Below, piece after piece: positions 8,336 to 16,293 of a stretch of DNA of 40,273 nt. The position numbers and the translations under genes were made by a program. The stretch comes from Bacteroidota bacterium (lineage in GTDB: Bacteria; Bacteroidota; Bacteroidia; CAIKAF01). The notes under the pieces were generated by a model. The model did not search any database, had not been told where the DNA came from, and saw only the letters and a program-made list of their open reading frames with translations. The stretch's first letter is position 1. The number at the start of each line of letters is the position of its first letter. Where the stretch lies: contig VGMT01000019.1 of the NCBI GenBank assembly GCA_016866335.1, forward strand, positions 1-40,273. The letters are read 5' to 3'.

Positions 8336-10806
8336 TGATTCGGCTTCCTTTGATTTGGGATTTCGAGGGTCTGATTTCATTGATGGGTTTGAAATCGGTT
8401 CGGCCTAAATTACCCGTCAAAGATTTAAAAATTCAATTCCTAAATTTAGACACCCGAACATTTCGTCCCGAACCAGGGGTGCTTTTTTTTGCTCATAAGG
8501 GTAAAAATCACGACAGCCATGGCCTTTTACACCACCTACCCAATTCGGTTGCCGCAATAATTTTAGAATATCAGGTTGAATTACCCCAACATTTGTCTGA
8601 AATTCCTGTCTTTATTGCCCCATTAGGAATGCAATCTGCGTTAAATTCTTGGGCTTTACATCAACGTAGAAATTTTAAGGGAAAAGTTATTGGTATTACA
8701 GGGTCGAATGGAAAGACAATTGCAAAGGAATGGCTTGCTCAATTGTTGCTGCAAAATTACCGGGTTTACAAAAGCCCAGGTAGTTTTAATTCAGAATTTG
8801 GAGTTGCCCTATCTTTGATTCAGTTGGATTTGCGGGCCGAATGGGCTTTGTTTGAAGCGGGTATTTCACAACCAGGCGACATGGAAAACTTGCGGCGGCT
8901 GATTTTACCAAACTTTGGTGTTTTTACACATTGGGGAATTGCCCATATTGAAAATTTTGGTGGAGATAGAATTGCCATTTTGAAAGAAAAACTCCATTTA
9001 TTCAAAGGTAAAATACCATGGATTGGTCCAGTTGGTATTTTGGAAGTCATGGATTCCAATGCAGAAATTTTGCCCCCAACTCTAACAACAGGAGTATCAA
9101 GTTCGGCAGATGTTTGGTTTGATCAAAACAAGGGAAAACGATTATACTATCCCAATGGTAATTTAGACTTCCCAATATGCAATTGGACTCGGATTGACCA
9201 GGAAAATATACAAACCATTGTAGGAACCCTTTTGCTGTTTGGATTGAAGCCGAATTTGTTTCGTGAAACATTGCTCCAACTCGAATCTCTTCCGATGCGT
9301 TTGCGAACCATAGAAGGAAAAAAAGGCAGATTGCTGCTTGATGATTCTTACTCAATGGATGAAGAGGCTCTGTTTTTGGCCATCCAAAAATTCCATTTAT
9401 TGGCAGGGAATCGCTCAAAGACCATAGTAATTTCAGATTTTCCAAAAAGCGACGATGACCCTTCTTTTTATTCTAAGCTTTTGGATAGGATTATGCTAAA
9501 TGGGTTTGACCAGTTTATTGGAATTGGGGAACAATGGATTAAATTACCCCCGTATCCTGATTCGGATGTCCGTTTTTTTAGAACTTTAAATGAGGCCATT
9601 GAGGTTATGGGCAATCTTATACCTGAACAGGCCGCGGTTTTGATTAAAGGAGGGCGCAAAGCAAGGTTAGAAGATGTGGTAGCATTCCTAAAATCGACCT
9701 CCCACCGAAGCCAGCTTACTGTATCGGTCTCGGCGGTTGTTCGCAATTTGTCTTACTTCAAATCAAAGCTTCCTGAGAAGGTTAAGCTGATGGTTATGGT
9801 AAAAGCAGCCAACTATGGAATTGGCTTTAGGGAACTTCCGATTTTGCTTCAAAATTATGGGGTAGATTATTTTGGAGTTGCCTTCCCTGACGAGGGCGTC
9901 GCACTAAGAAAATTGGGAATTCAAATTCCCATTATCGTCTTAAATGCCCAGCCCGCCGAATTCGATTTACTTCAAGACTACAATTTAGAGCCTGAATTGT
10001 ATTCAATGGCCATGGTTGGGGCCTGGATAGAATATGTGTCTATAAAAAAGTTGAAATCTATTCCTGGTTGCCATTTAAAAATAAATACTGGAATGAACAG
10101 GCTCGGATTCAATCTTGAAGAACTGGATGATTTGGTGGCATTGTACCCTAATCTGCCAAGCGAATTCAACTTGATTTCTGTTTTTTCCCATTTTATGGCC
10201 GCAGGAAATCCTGAAAAAGACGAAATTACACGCAATCAAGCTCAGCGTTTTTCTGATGCTTGCGCTCGGATTTCAGGTTGGGTTTCAAAACCATTTTTTA
10301 GACATATTTCAAACAGCGATGCCCAAGAGCGTTTTCCGGAGTTTCAGTTTGAAATGGCAAGGCTAGGTATTGGATTGTATGGCCCACAGCATGAAAAACA
10401 AGCGTTGGAAGAAGCCTTAAAGCTTAGCAGCTATGTGTTGCAGTTGAGAATTTTAAAGCCGGGTGAATTTGTTGGATATGGAGCTGATTTTTTTGTTGAA
10501 AAGGAAACTAGGGTTGCGGTGATCGCCTTGGGGTATGCCGATGGATTTAAACGAATTTTAAGCCGAGGAAAGGGGAAAGTTCTCATCCACGGACATGAAT
10601 GCCCCGTTTTAGGTAACATCTGCATGGATTTAAGCATGGTTGACGTAAGCAGCCTTAATGGGAACGAACTTAGGGTTGGAGACGAGGTCTTGATTTTTGG
10701 CCCAGGCTTCCCTTTGTGGAAGCACGCAGAACGAGCAGAAACCATTTCATATGAAATCTTAACATCCATAGCAAACCGCGTTCCTCGCGTGTTTGTATAC
10801 GATTGA
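8335..10806 (+). CDS. MurF - alanine racemase fusion enzyme
   Basis: This 823-residue protein joins two steps of D-Ala-D-Ala use in peptidoglycan synthesis. Residues about 1-455 are MurF, which ligates D-Ala-D-Ala to UDP-MurNAc-tripeptide; the ATP P-loop GITGSNGKT lies near residues 120-128 and the Mur-ligase motif THWGIAHIENFG follows. Residues about 456-823 are alanine racemase, with the PLP lysine at residue 490 in VKAANYGIG, the catalytic Tyr region ALGYADGFKR, and GNICMDLSMVDV. This fusion is known in Bacteroidota. The ATG at 8335 overlaps the tdk stop; a GTG one codon earlier is also possible. All key residues are present, so both halves are probably active. Confidence 0.95.
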   Translation: MIRLPLIWDFEGLISLMGLKSVRPKLPVKDLKIQFLNLDTRTFRPEPGVLFFAHKGKNHDSHGLLHHLPNSVAAIILEYQVELPQHLSEIPVFIAPLGMQSALNSWALHQRRNFKGKVIGITGSNGKTIAKEWLAQLLLQNYRVYKSPGSFNSEFGVALSLIQLDLRAEWALFEAGISQPGDMENLRRLILPNFGVFTHWGIAHIENFGGDRIAILKEKLHLFKGKIPWIGPVGILEVMDSNAEILPPTLTTGVSSSADVWFDQNKGKRLYYPNGNLDFPICNWTRIDQENIQTIVGTLLLFGLKPNLFRETLLQLESLPMRLRTIEGKKGRLLLDDSYSMDEEALFLAIQKFHLLAGNRSKTIVISDFPKSDDDPSFYSKLLDRIMLNGFDQFIGIGEQWIKLPPYPDSDVRFFRTLNEAIEVMGNLIPEQAAVLIKGGRKARLEDVVAFLKSTSHRSQLTVSVSAVVRNLSYFKSKLPEKVKLMVMVKAANYGIGFRELPILLQNYGVDYFGVAFPDEGVALRKLGIQIPIIVLNAQPAEFDLLQDYNLEPELYSMAMVGAWIEYVSIKKLKSIPGCHLKINTGMNRLGFNLEELDDLVALYPNLPSEFNLISVFSHFMAAGNPEKDEITRNQAQRFSDACARISGWVSKPFFRHISNSDAQERFPEFQFEMARLGIGLYGPQHEKQALEEALKLSSYVLQLRILKPGEFVGYGADFFVEKETRVAVIALGYADGFKRILSRGKGKVLIHGHECPVLGNICMDLSMVDVSSLNGNELRVGDEVLIFGPGFPLWKHAERAETISYEILTSIANRVPRVFVYD

Positions 10807-10812
10807 TTGAAA

Positions 10813-10851
10813 AAGGCAATCGATTCTAGGTTAGGTAATCCGGATTGCCTT
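10813..10851. terminator. Strong hairpin after murF-alr
   Basis: AAGGCAATC (10813-10821) is exactly complementary to GATTGCCTT (10843-10851), and GATT/AATC (10822-10825/10837-10840) extends the stem across a 2-nt bulge. No T run follows on the plus strand, but five T follow it on the minus strand. It may act as a terminator or mRNA-end structure for murF-alr. Its right arm overlaps the -33 box of the next promoter. Confidence 0.4.
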
Positions 10852-10880
10852 GCAGGGGCAGGGTAGTTTCATTACCTTTG
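10850..10880 (+). promoter_or_regulatory. Putative promoter of the E2 gene
   Basis: The -33 box is CTTG with TTG at 10850-10852. After 20 nt comes a perfect TAnnTTTG box, TACCTTTG, at 10873-10880. The predicted transcription start is about 10 nt before the ATG at 10897, so the leader would be very short. Confidence 0.6.
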
Positions 10881-10896
10881 CACAAAGTTTTAACCT

Positions 10897-12240
10897 ATGA
10901 CAGCAACTGTCGTTCAAATGCCCAAGTTGGGCGAAAGTGTTATGGAGGCTACCTTAACCAAATGGTTGGTTCAAGTCGGGCAAACCGTTGCCTTGGATCA
11001 GCCTTTGGTGGAAATTGCTACAGATAAGGTTGATTCTGAAGTCCCTTCTCCCTTCGCAGGAGTTCTTACACGGCAATTGTATGCAGAAGGCGATGTAGTT
11101 AAAATTGGAGAAGTTTTTGCAGAACTAAATGGGGGCGGAGCAGGAACTACCCCTGTTGCTTCAGCACCAAAGATTGAGGTAGAGTCGGTGAAATCTTCTG
11201 ATGAAATGCCTTCGACAGAACCTCCCTTTATCCCATCTGCCGCACCCACTGGGGCTCCCTCTGCCTCAACGGGATTTTTATCTCCCCTGGTCAAAACCAT
11301 TATTCAAAAAGAAGGCATTTCAGACCATGAACTTTCAACCATTCTGGGAACGGGTTTGGATGGTCGAATTACAAAAGAAGATATCCTAGGTTATTTGAAA
11401 AATAGGGGCAATATTTCCAGTGGCTCCGCTCAAGGTATTGTTTCAACTCCCAAAATTCAGGAGGCTTCTCAAGTAACCACAGCTTCAAAGCCCATTCCTG
11501 CTGCATCGAAACCTGCTGTCAGCATTGGTGGAGGCGATGAAATTATTGAAATGGACCGCATGCGAAAACTCATTGCCGCGCACATGGTAATGAGCAAGCA
11601 GGTTTCTCCTCATGTTACAAGTTTTGTGGAAGCCGATGCAACAGAAATGGTAAAATGGAGAGATCGGGTAAAAGATGAGTTCTTTAAAAAACACGGAGAA
11701 AAATTAACCTACACCCCTATTATTTTGGAAATGGTGGCTCAGGCCCTGAGGGAGTTCCCTGGCGTTAATGCCTCGGTTGATGGAGATCGAATTGTTTTAA
11801 GAAAGAACGTCAACATTGGAATGGCTGCCGCTTTGCCCTCGGGAAATTTAATCGTTCCAGTGATTAAAAATGCAGACCAAATGAATCTAATTGGGCTAAC
11901 TAGGTCGGTAAACGACCTAAGTCTGCGGGCCCGAACCAACAAACTTAGTCCCGATGAAATTTCAGATGGCACTTACACCGTTTCTAATGTTGGAACATTC
12001 GGGAATGTGATGGGAACCCCCATAATTAACCAACCCCAAGTTGCCATTTTAGCCGTTGGAGCTATCCGCAAAAAACCTGCTGTTATTGAAACTTCGGATG
12101 GAGATTTTATTGGAATCCGCCACATGATGTTTTTGTCGCATTCTTACGACCATCGAGTTGTTGATGGTGCGTTAGGAGGTAGTTTTGTGAAGCGAGTGGC
12201 TGACCTTTTGGAAGGCTTCGACCCCCAAAGACCTATTTAA
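10897..12240 (+). CDS. Dihydrolipoamide acyltransferase (E2) of a 2-oxoacid dehydrogenase
   Basis: This 447-residue E2 subunit transfers acyl groups from a lipoyl arm to CoA. Residues 1-80 are a lipoyl domain with the lipoylated Lys at residue 44 in EIATDKVDSEVP. An Ala/Pro-rich linker leads to a peripheral-subunit-binding domain at about 126-170 (FLSPLVKTI...GRITKEDIL). The catalytic domain occupies about 210-447, with His419 and Asp423 in SYDHRVVDGALGG. The TDKVDSEVPSP lipoyl context and single lipoyl domain favour a branched-chain or 2-oxoglutarate-type E2 over the pyruvate enzyme, but this is inference. No E1 or E3 gene is adjacent. Confidence 0.92.
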   Translation: MTATVVQMPKLGESVMEATLTKWLVQVGQTVALDQPLVEIATDKVDSEVPSPFAGVLTRQLYAEGDVVKIGEVFAELNGGGAGTTPVASAPKIEVESVKSSDEMPSTEPPFIPSAAPTGAPSASTGFLSPLVKTIIQKEGISDHELSTILGTGLDGRITKEDILGYLKNRGNISSGSAQGIVSTPKIQEASQVTTASKPIPAASKPAVSIGGGDEIIEMDRMRKLIAAHMVMSKQVSPHVTSFVEADATEMVKWRDRVKDEFFKKHGEKLTYTPIILEMVAQALREFPGVNASVDGDRIVLRKNVNIGMAAALPSGNLIVPVIKNADQMNLIGLTRSVNDLSLRARTNKLSPDEISDGTYTVSNVGTFGNVMGTPIINQPQVAILAVGAIRKKPAVIETSDGDFIGIRHMMFLSHSYDHRVVDGALGGSFVKRVADLLEGFDPQRPI

Positions 12241-12259
12241 CCTTAAACTATTTATTTTG

Positions 12260-13015
12260 GTGCTTAAACTTTCTCGCCCCCTTGTTTTTTTTGATATTGA
12301 ATCGACGGGCTTATCCATTACCCAAGATCGAATGGTTGAAGTAGCCTTTTTAAAGGTTCATCTTGACGGAACTACTGAATTTAAAAGGTATTTATTGAAT
12401 CCTGGGATTCCAATTCCGGCCGAGGTTTCTGCCATTCATGGTATCAAAGATGAGGACGTTCGATTTGCCCCAAAATTTGACCAACTAGCTGGTGAAATGT
12501 ATGAATTCCTTCAAAATTCCGACTTTGCAGGTTTCAACGCCCTACGTTTTGATATCCCAATGCTGGCTGAAGAGTTTTTTCGAGCCGGCCTGGACTTGGA
12601 GGTGGAAAAACGACAAACCGTTGATGTTCAGTTAATTTTTCATAAAATGGAGGAGCGTAATTTGAGTGCTGCCTACCGTTTTTATTGCCAAAAAGAACTA
12701 GAAAATGCTCATTCGGCCGAGGCTGATATTCGGGCGACTTGGGAGGTCTTTCAAGCCCAAATTCAAAAGTACCAAACCTTGCCAAACACCGTTCAAGGCA
12801 TAGCTGAATTTACTGGAAATCACTTGCGGGTTGACATGGAAGGCAAGCTAATAAAGGGAGATGACGGTTTTGTTAAATTTAATTTTGGTAAGCATAAAGG
12901 CAAAAGGGTGGCCGATGTTTTTCGCACCGAACCTTCTTATTATTCGTGGATGATGGACGGTGATTTCCCCGCCTACACCAAAAAAATCATTACCGGAATT
13001 AAACTAAATTTATGA
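12260..13015 (+). CDS. DEDDh 3'-5' exonuclease (DNA Pol III epsilon-like)
   Basis: This 251-residue protein has an N-terminal RNase-T/DnaQ-type exonuclease fold: FFDIESTG (first Asp/Glu pair, residues 12-14), FAGFNALRFDIPML (ExoII) and HSAEADIRAT (ExoIII, His and Asp). A short C-terminal module with FGKHKGKRVADVF and YYSWMMDGDFP is often found attached to such exonucleases in this phylum. It may proofread or trim DNA or RNA ends; whether it is the replicative epsilon subunit cannot be told. The start is non-ATG: GTG 12260 is chosen, with TTG 12257 one codon upstream as an alternative. The only early ATG falls inside the catalytic domain. It lies 19 nt after the E2 gene. Confidence 0.88.
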   Translation: MLKLSRPLVFFDIESTGLSITQDRMVEVAFLKVHLDGTTEFKRYLLNPGIPIPAEVSAIHGIKDEDVRFAPKFDQLAGEMYEFLQNSDFAGFNALRFDIPMLAEEFFRAGLDLEVEKRQTVDVQLIFHKMEERNLSAAYRFYCQKELENAHSAEADIRATWEVFQAQIQKYQTLPNTVQGIAEFTGNHLRVDMEGKLIKGDDGFVKFNFGKHKGKRVADVFRTEPSYYSWMMDGDFPAYTKKIITGIKLNL

Positions 13016-13057
13016 TTTTTCATTTTTTGGAAAAGTCTACTTAATTTGGAAATAGTG

Positions 13058-13065
13058 TATTTTTG
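13058..13065 (+). promoter_or_regulatory. Putative -7 box upstream of the PorE-like gene
   Basis: TATTTTTG matches TAnnTTTG and lies 16 nt before the ATG at 13082. No TTTG stands at the expected 19-20 nt distance upstream, so only half of the promoter pattern is seen. Confidence 0.35.
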
Positions 13066-13081
13066 CCATTAAATTTTCCTC

Positions 13082-15340
13082 ATGCGGTTATATTACCTTT
13101 TTTGTTTTTTATTCCTATCCTTAATTCCCCTAGTTTTGAAAGGCCAAAACGTGCCTTTCGATCCTTTGCAATTTGGCCAACAAGAAGAAGAGTTTAATAT
13201 TGCCGTAAATGAATACAATGAAGGCGATGAGTTGTTCAGTAAAGGACCTGCATACTACCGTCAAGCTTTAGAAAAGTATTTAAATGCCCACGGTTTCAAT
13301 CCCAACGAAGCCAGACTAAATCATCAAATTGGAAGTATTTATTCCGAATTGGCTCAACTAGAAAAGGCTGTCTTTTTTATGGAAAGGGCAATGGAGTTTG
13401 ATCCGAAATACAAACCCGATGCCGTTTTTCAACGGGCAAGGTTGCTTCACCAACAAGGCGACTGGGATGCGGCCATGGTTAAGTATCGTCAATATTTAAA
13501 ATTGGCCTCAGTTAATTTGGAATTTATGACCGCCGAACAGCGGTTTGATTTGGAATCCGATCGCGCCGTCGTGAATAGGTACATCATGCAATGCGAAAAT
13601 GGCAAGGTGCTTTTGGCCGATACCATGCCGGTTATTGTAGCCAATCTTGGGTCTCGTTTGAATAGTCCCTTCCCTGATTATTCCGTCTGTGTTAATGGTG
13701 ACGAAAGTTATATGATTTTTACCAGCCGTCGTCCTAGCTCCGATAAAAAGAAAAAAGGTAGAGGCATTCAAGAATTATTTGGTAACGAGGATGTTTACTA
13801 TACCATGAAAACCAAAACAGGATATTGGGTTCCTGCCCAAACTTTGAGTGAATTAAATACCCGAAAACACGACGCTTCAGTTTGGCTATCGAAAGACGCA
13901 AATACCTGCATAATTTATAGATTTAAAAATGGCGGTGATTTGTATTTGGCTACCCGCGAAGATAACTCACAAAAATGGGGCCGCCCTAAATCTATGCGTA
14001 TGCTCAATTCTGCATTTCGAGAAGCACATGCTTCCATGACCGCAGACGGTAAAACCATTTATTTTACCTCAAACAATCCAGAATTAGGAACAAAAAGCTT
14101 GGATATTTATAAAGTAACCCTCGACTCGGCTTCCGGTCGCTGGACTCAACCCGTAAACCTTGGAGGCATTATTAATACGGAATACGACGAAGAAGGTGTT
14201 TTTATTAGCCCCGATGGAAAAACCCTTTACTTTTCTTCCGAAGGCCACCCCTCAATGGGAGGAAAAGATCTCTTTAAAGCAGTCTTAACTCCTGAGGGAA
14301 AGTGGGATAAGCCTGTTAACCTTGGATATCCTATCAATTCTCCGGCTGATGATGTGTTTTTAAGTGTTTTAAATGGGGGAGAAAAAATGTACATCGACTC
14401 GGATCGATTGAAGGGCCTAGGAGAAAAAGATATGTATTTGGTCGAAAATATGGCCAATAAAACCATTCCATATCACTTTACCGTAATTGACTCGGTTACG
14501 GGCGAACAAATTAGTTCTTCTATTCAGATTGTCGGAGGCGAAGAACAAATGGAATTCAAAACCTTTGAGCAACCCGATGGGTATATGGCGGTTTTGCCCG
14601 TTTACAAGAAATTTTTTGTCAAAATTACATCCCTAGGCTTTAAATCCTATGTTGGTGAAATCAGTACCATTTACGAAACCGCTGAAACCATCGATTTTAG
14701 AGATACCATTTACATGAACCTCGGAGAAGATGTGGTAACCCTCGCTGGGACCGTATACGATGCATTTACCCGCGAGAAAATTACCGGTGAAATTGAAATT
14801 AGTTCTGAGGAGCATTTTGCTCAATTAATTAAAGCCGATCAATCGGGTAGATTCAAAACCGCTATAAGTCCAGAGGAGGTATACACGTTAAAAGTAACTT
14901 CTGAAGGGTATCAAACAGTAGTTGAAACAGCTAAAATTGATGAAAGTGCTGCCCCTGAGTACATCCGAGATTTCTATTTGAATAAATTGGATTTCGACAA
15001 AGATTATAAGTTGTCAAAAATTTATTTCGATTTTGATCGAGCTAGCCTTCGCCCAACCTCCATTAAAGAGCTAAAAGACTTGAAGTTTTTGTTGGACCGG
15101 TATCCGAACGTGCGTGTAGAATTGTCGGCCCATACAGATAATGTTGGAAGCAGGTCTTACAATTTAGTACTGTCAAGTCGCCGAGCTCAAGCTGTCGTTG
15201 ATTGGTTGGTTCGTAATGGTATCAAAAAGGAACGCTTGGACCCCCGCGGCTATGCATTCGATAAGCCCGTTGCTCCAAATAGCACTCCTGCCAATCGCCA
15301 ATTAAATAGGCGAGTTGAGTTTAAGTTTCTTCGGGATTAA
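13082..15340 (+). CDS. PorE-like TPR / PD40 / OmpA envelope protein
   Basis: This 752-residue protein has a signal peptide ending LVLKGQ, TPR-like helices at about 30-165 (EARLNHQIGSIYSELAQLEK), and a PD40/WD40-type propeller at about 190-455 (ISPDGKTLYFSSEGH and others). Two carboxypeptidase-regulatory-like beta domains follow at about 463-625 (VIDSVTGEQIS; GTVYDAFTREKITG). A C-terminal OmpA peptidoglycan-binding domain occupies about 645-752 (IYFDFDRASLRPTS, LSAHTDNVGS, NRRVEFKF). This domain order is that of PorE, the protein proposed to tie the type IX secretion machine to peptidoglycan, but the phylum carries several paralogs, so the T9SS role is inference. The gene appears monocistronic and is followed by repeat copy B. 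Confidence 0.85.
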   Translation: MRLYYLFCFLFLSLIPLVLKGQNVPFDPLQFGQQEEEFNIAVNEYNEGDELFSKGPAYYRQALEKYLNAHGFNPNEARLNHQIGSIYSELAQLEKAVFFMERAMEFDPKYKPDAVFQRARLLHQQGDWDAAMVKYRQYLKLASVNLEFMTAEQRFDLESDRAVVNRYIMQCENGKVLLADTMPVIVANLGSRLNSPFPDYSVCVNGDESYMIFTSRRPSSDKKKKGRGIQELFGNEDVYYTMKTKTGYWVPAQTLSELNTRKHDASVWLSKDANTCIIYRFKNGGDLYLATREDNSQKWGRPKSMRMLNSAFREAHASMTADGKTIYFTSNNPELGTKSLDIYKVTLDSASGRWTQPVNLGGIINTEYDEEGVFISPDGKTLYFSSEGHPSMGGKDLFKAVLTPEGKWDKPVNLGYPINSPADDVFLSVLNGGEKMYIDSDRLKGLGEKDMYLVENMANKTIPYHFTVIDSVTGEQISSSIQIVGGEEQMEFKTFEQPDGYMAVLPVYKKFFVKITSLGFKSYVGEISTIYETAETIDFRDTIYMNLGEDVVTLAGTVYDAFTREKITGEIEISSEEHFAQLIKADQSGRFKTAISPEEVYTLKVTSEGYQTVVETAKIDESAAPEYIRDFYLNKLDFDKDYKLSKIYFDFDRASLRPTSIKELKDLKFLLDRYPNVRVELSAHTDNVGSRSYNLVLSSRRAQAVVDWLVRNGIKKERLDPRGYAFDKPVAPNSTPANRQLNRRVEFKFLRD

Positions 15341-15426
15341 TTCCATTTCGCGCCCATTTTGAGCTCCAAAGTTCTTCAAAGTTCTTTGGTGAATATTCTC
15401 CTTATGTCTTTGTTTAGGTATTGTTT

Positions 15427-15577
15427 GGGCGGGTAATCGGGCTTTCACCGGTGGTCCGCGGCTGCAGGCTATGGCCCCAGCGGGGTTGCGGGGGCTCCTA
15501 AAGTCGCCTCCGCCCCTCGCGGGGCCATGGCCTGACACCCTTGCGGGCCACCTGGTTCAATCCCGCCCGCGGCCATT
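15427..15577 (+). repeat. GC-rich structured 3' element, copy B
   Basis: Starting 86 nt after the PorE-like stop codon and in the same sense, this copy carries GGGCGGG, GGGCTTTCACC, GGTCCGCGG, GGCTCCTAAAGTCGCC, CCTTGCGGGCC and GGTTCAATCCCGCC. Three nested helices are visible. The outer one pairs 15453-15461 with 15567-15574 (CCGCGG/CCGCGG plus GG/CC). The middle one pairs 15465-15478 with 15521-15534, 13 Watson-Crick pairs and one G-U. The apical one pairs 15488-15495 with 15506-15513, 7 pairs plus one G-U, closing the loop TCCTAAAGTC. In the antisense both G-U pairs would be A-C mismatches. Confidence 0.82.
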
Positions 15578-15743
15578 CAAAAATAATGGCTCCTCCCAAA
15601 TTGATTTTGCCCATTAACCATCCTTCCACTGTCGCATTGAATTGAAAACCTAAATAAAGGTTAAAAAGTGCGGAAATGCCCTTGACAAAATTGTTGAAGG
15701 TTCGTAATTTCGTAACTCACTAGTGATAAAAAAGTAGCATTTG

Positions 15744-15772
15744 CTTCGCCACGTTTTTTTGGGGTGGCGAAG
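15744..15772. other. Perfect 9-bp hairpin in the convergent spacer
   Basis: CTTCGCCAC (15744-15752) is exactly complementary to GTGGCGAAG (15764-15772), with an 11-nt loop made mostly of T and G. No T run follows closely on either strand, so it is not a clear intrinsic terminator. It may be part of an unrecognised RNA or only a local fold. Confidence 0.4.
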
Positions 15773-16128
15773 AACACTTAGGGATTATTTTTAGGCGTGA
15801 AGTGTGTTTTGTGGATTGTAGGAAAGCTGAAAAGCAATTCAATGGTTCATAGGGGGTCTCAGAAAAGCCTTCTAATTTGGTAAAGGCAACTTTGCTGAAG
15901 GGGAAGGCGGGAGTTTCGGGAATGAGACGGGATGAAGTGGTAGATCATCCTTTTTGGGTTAGGGTTGATGAGAGGAATGGGAGTAGCGGTGAAAGGTAAA
16001 AAGGAGTTAGGCAAATGCCAGCGCTCGTTTCTCGAATCGGTATTGGATTGGAAGAGGCCGCGGTGCCCAAGGGAGTCCGTCTTGTCATTTTGTCAAGATC
16101 GCGTCTCTAAAAGGCGTTGTTTTTTTAT

Positions 16129-16278
16129 CACGGCCCGGCGCAGGGATGGAACAAGGTAGCCTGCAAAGGGACAGGCAATCCAGGGCCCAGCGAGGAGGCG
16201 ACCTTGGGAGCCACCGCAGCAGGCTGCCCTGGACTGCCTGTACCTAGCTGCTACCTGAGACAGCCGGTTAGCGCCCCT
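16129..16278 (-). repeat. GC-rich structured 3' element, copy C
   Basis: In the sense of the minus-strand gene ending at 16294, this copy begins with GAGGGGCGC about 15 nt after the stop codon. It ends with CCATCCCTGCGCCGGGCCGTG, close to copy A. A middle helix pairs 16240-16226 with 16186-16172: 14 Watson-Crick pairs and one G-U in the sense strand. The arms CAGGCAGTCCAGGGC / GCCCTGGATTGCCTG differ in sequence from copy B but keep the pairing. The enclosed block at 16190-16218 (TGCGGTGGCTCCC...GTCGCCTCCTCGC) is nearly identical to copy D. Confidence 0.8.
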
Positions 16279-16293
16279 CAAAAAAACTATCCC

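Larger units (their letters stand above)
15341..16293. other. Gene-poor convergent junction of about 950 nt
   Basis: The PorE-like gene (plus) and a probable outer-membrane protein gene (minus) end facing each other here. Each is followed by its own repeat element (copy B at 15427-15577, copy C at 16129-16278). Between the two copies lie about 550 nt with no credible gene: the frame at 15965-16159 runs into copy C and lacks any family-like pattern. The spacer holds a 9-bp hairpin at 15744-15772. No tRNA, tmRNA or RNase P signature was found. Confidence 0.6.

Noticed and set aside
15366-15389. Repeated AAAGTTCTT after the PorE-like gene as a small repeat array
   Set aside because: Only two partial units exist; it can form a 6-bp stem (CCAAAG/CTTTGG) but there is no T run, so neither an array nor a clear terminator is supported.
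15553-15577. tRNA-like T-loop sequence GGTTCAATCCC in repeat copy B
   Set aside because: The bases flanking the loop cannot form a T stem, no acceptor or anticodon arm fits upstream, and the other copies diverge at the same place. It is part of the repeat family, not a tRNA.
15965-16159. Possible 64-codon gene in the convergent spacer
   Set aside because: It runs into repeat copy C, has no signal peptide, membrane segment or family motif, and no promoter-like boxes were found before it.
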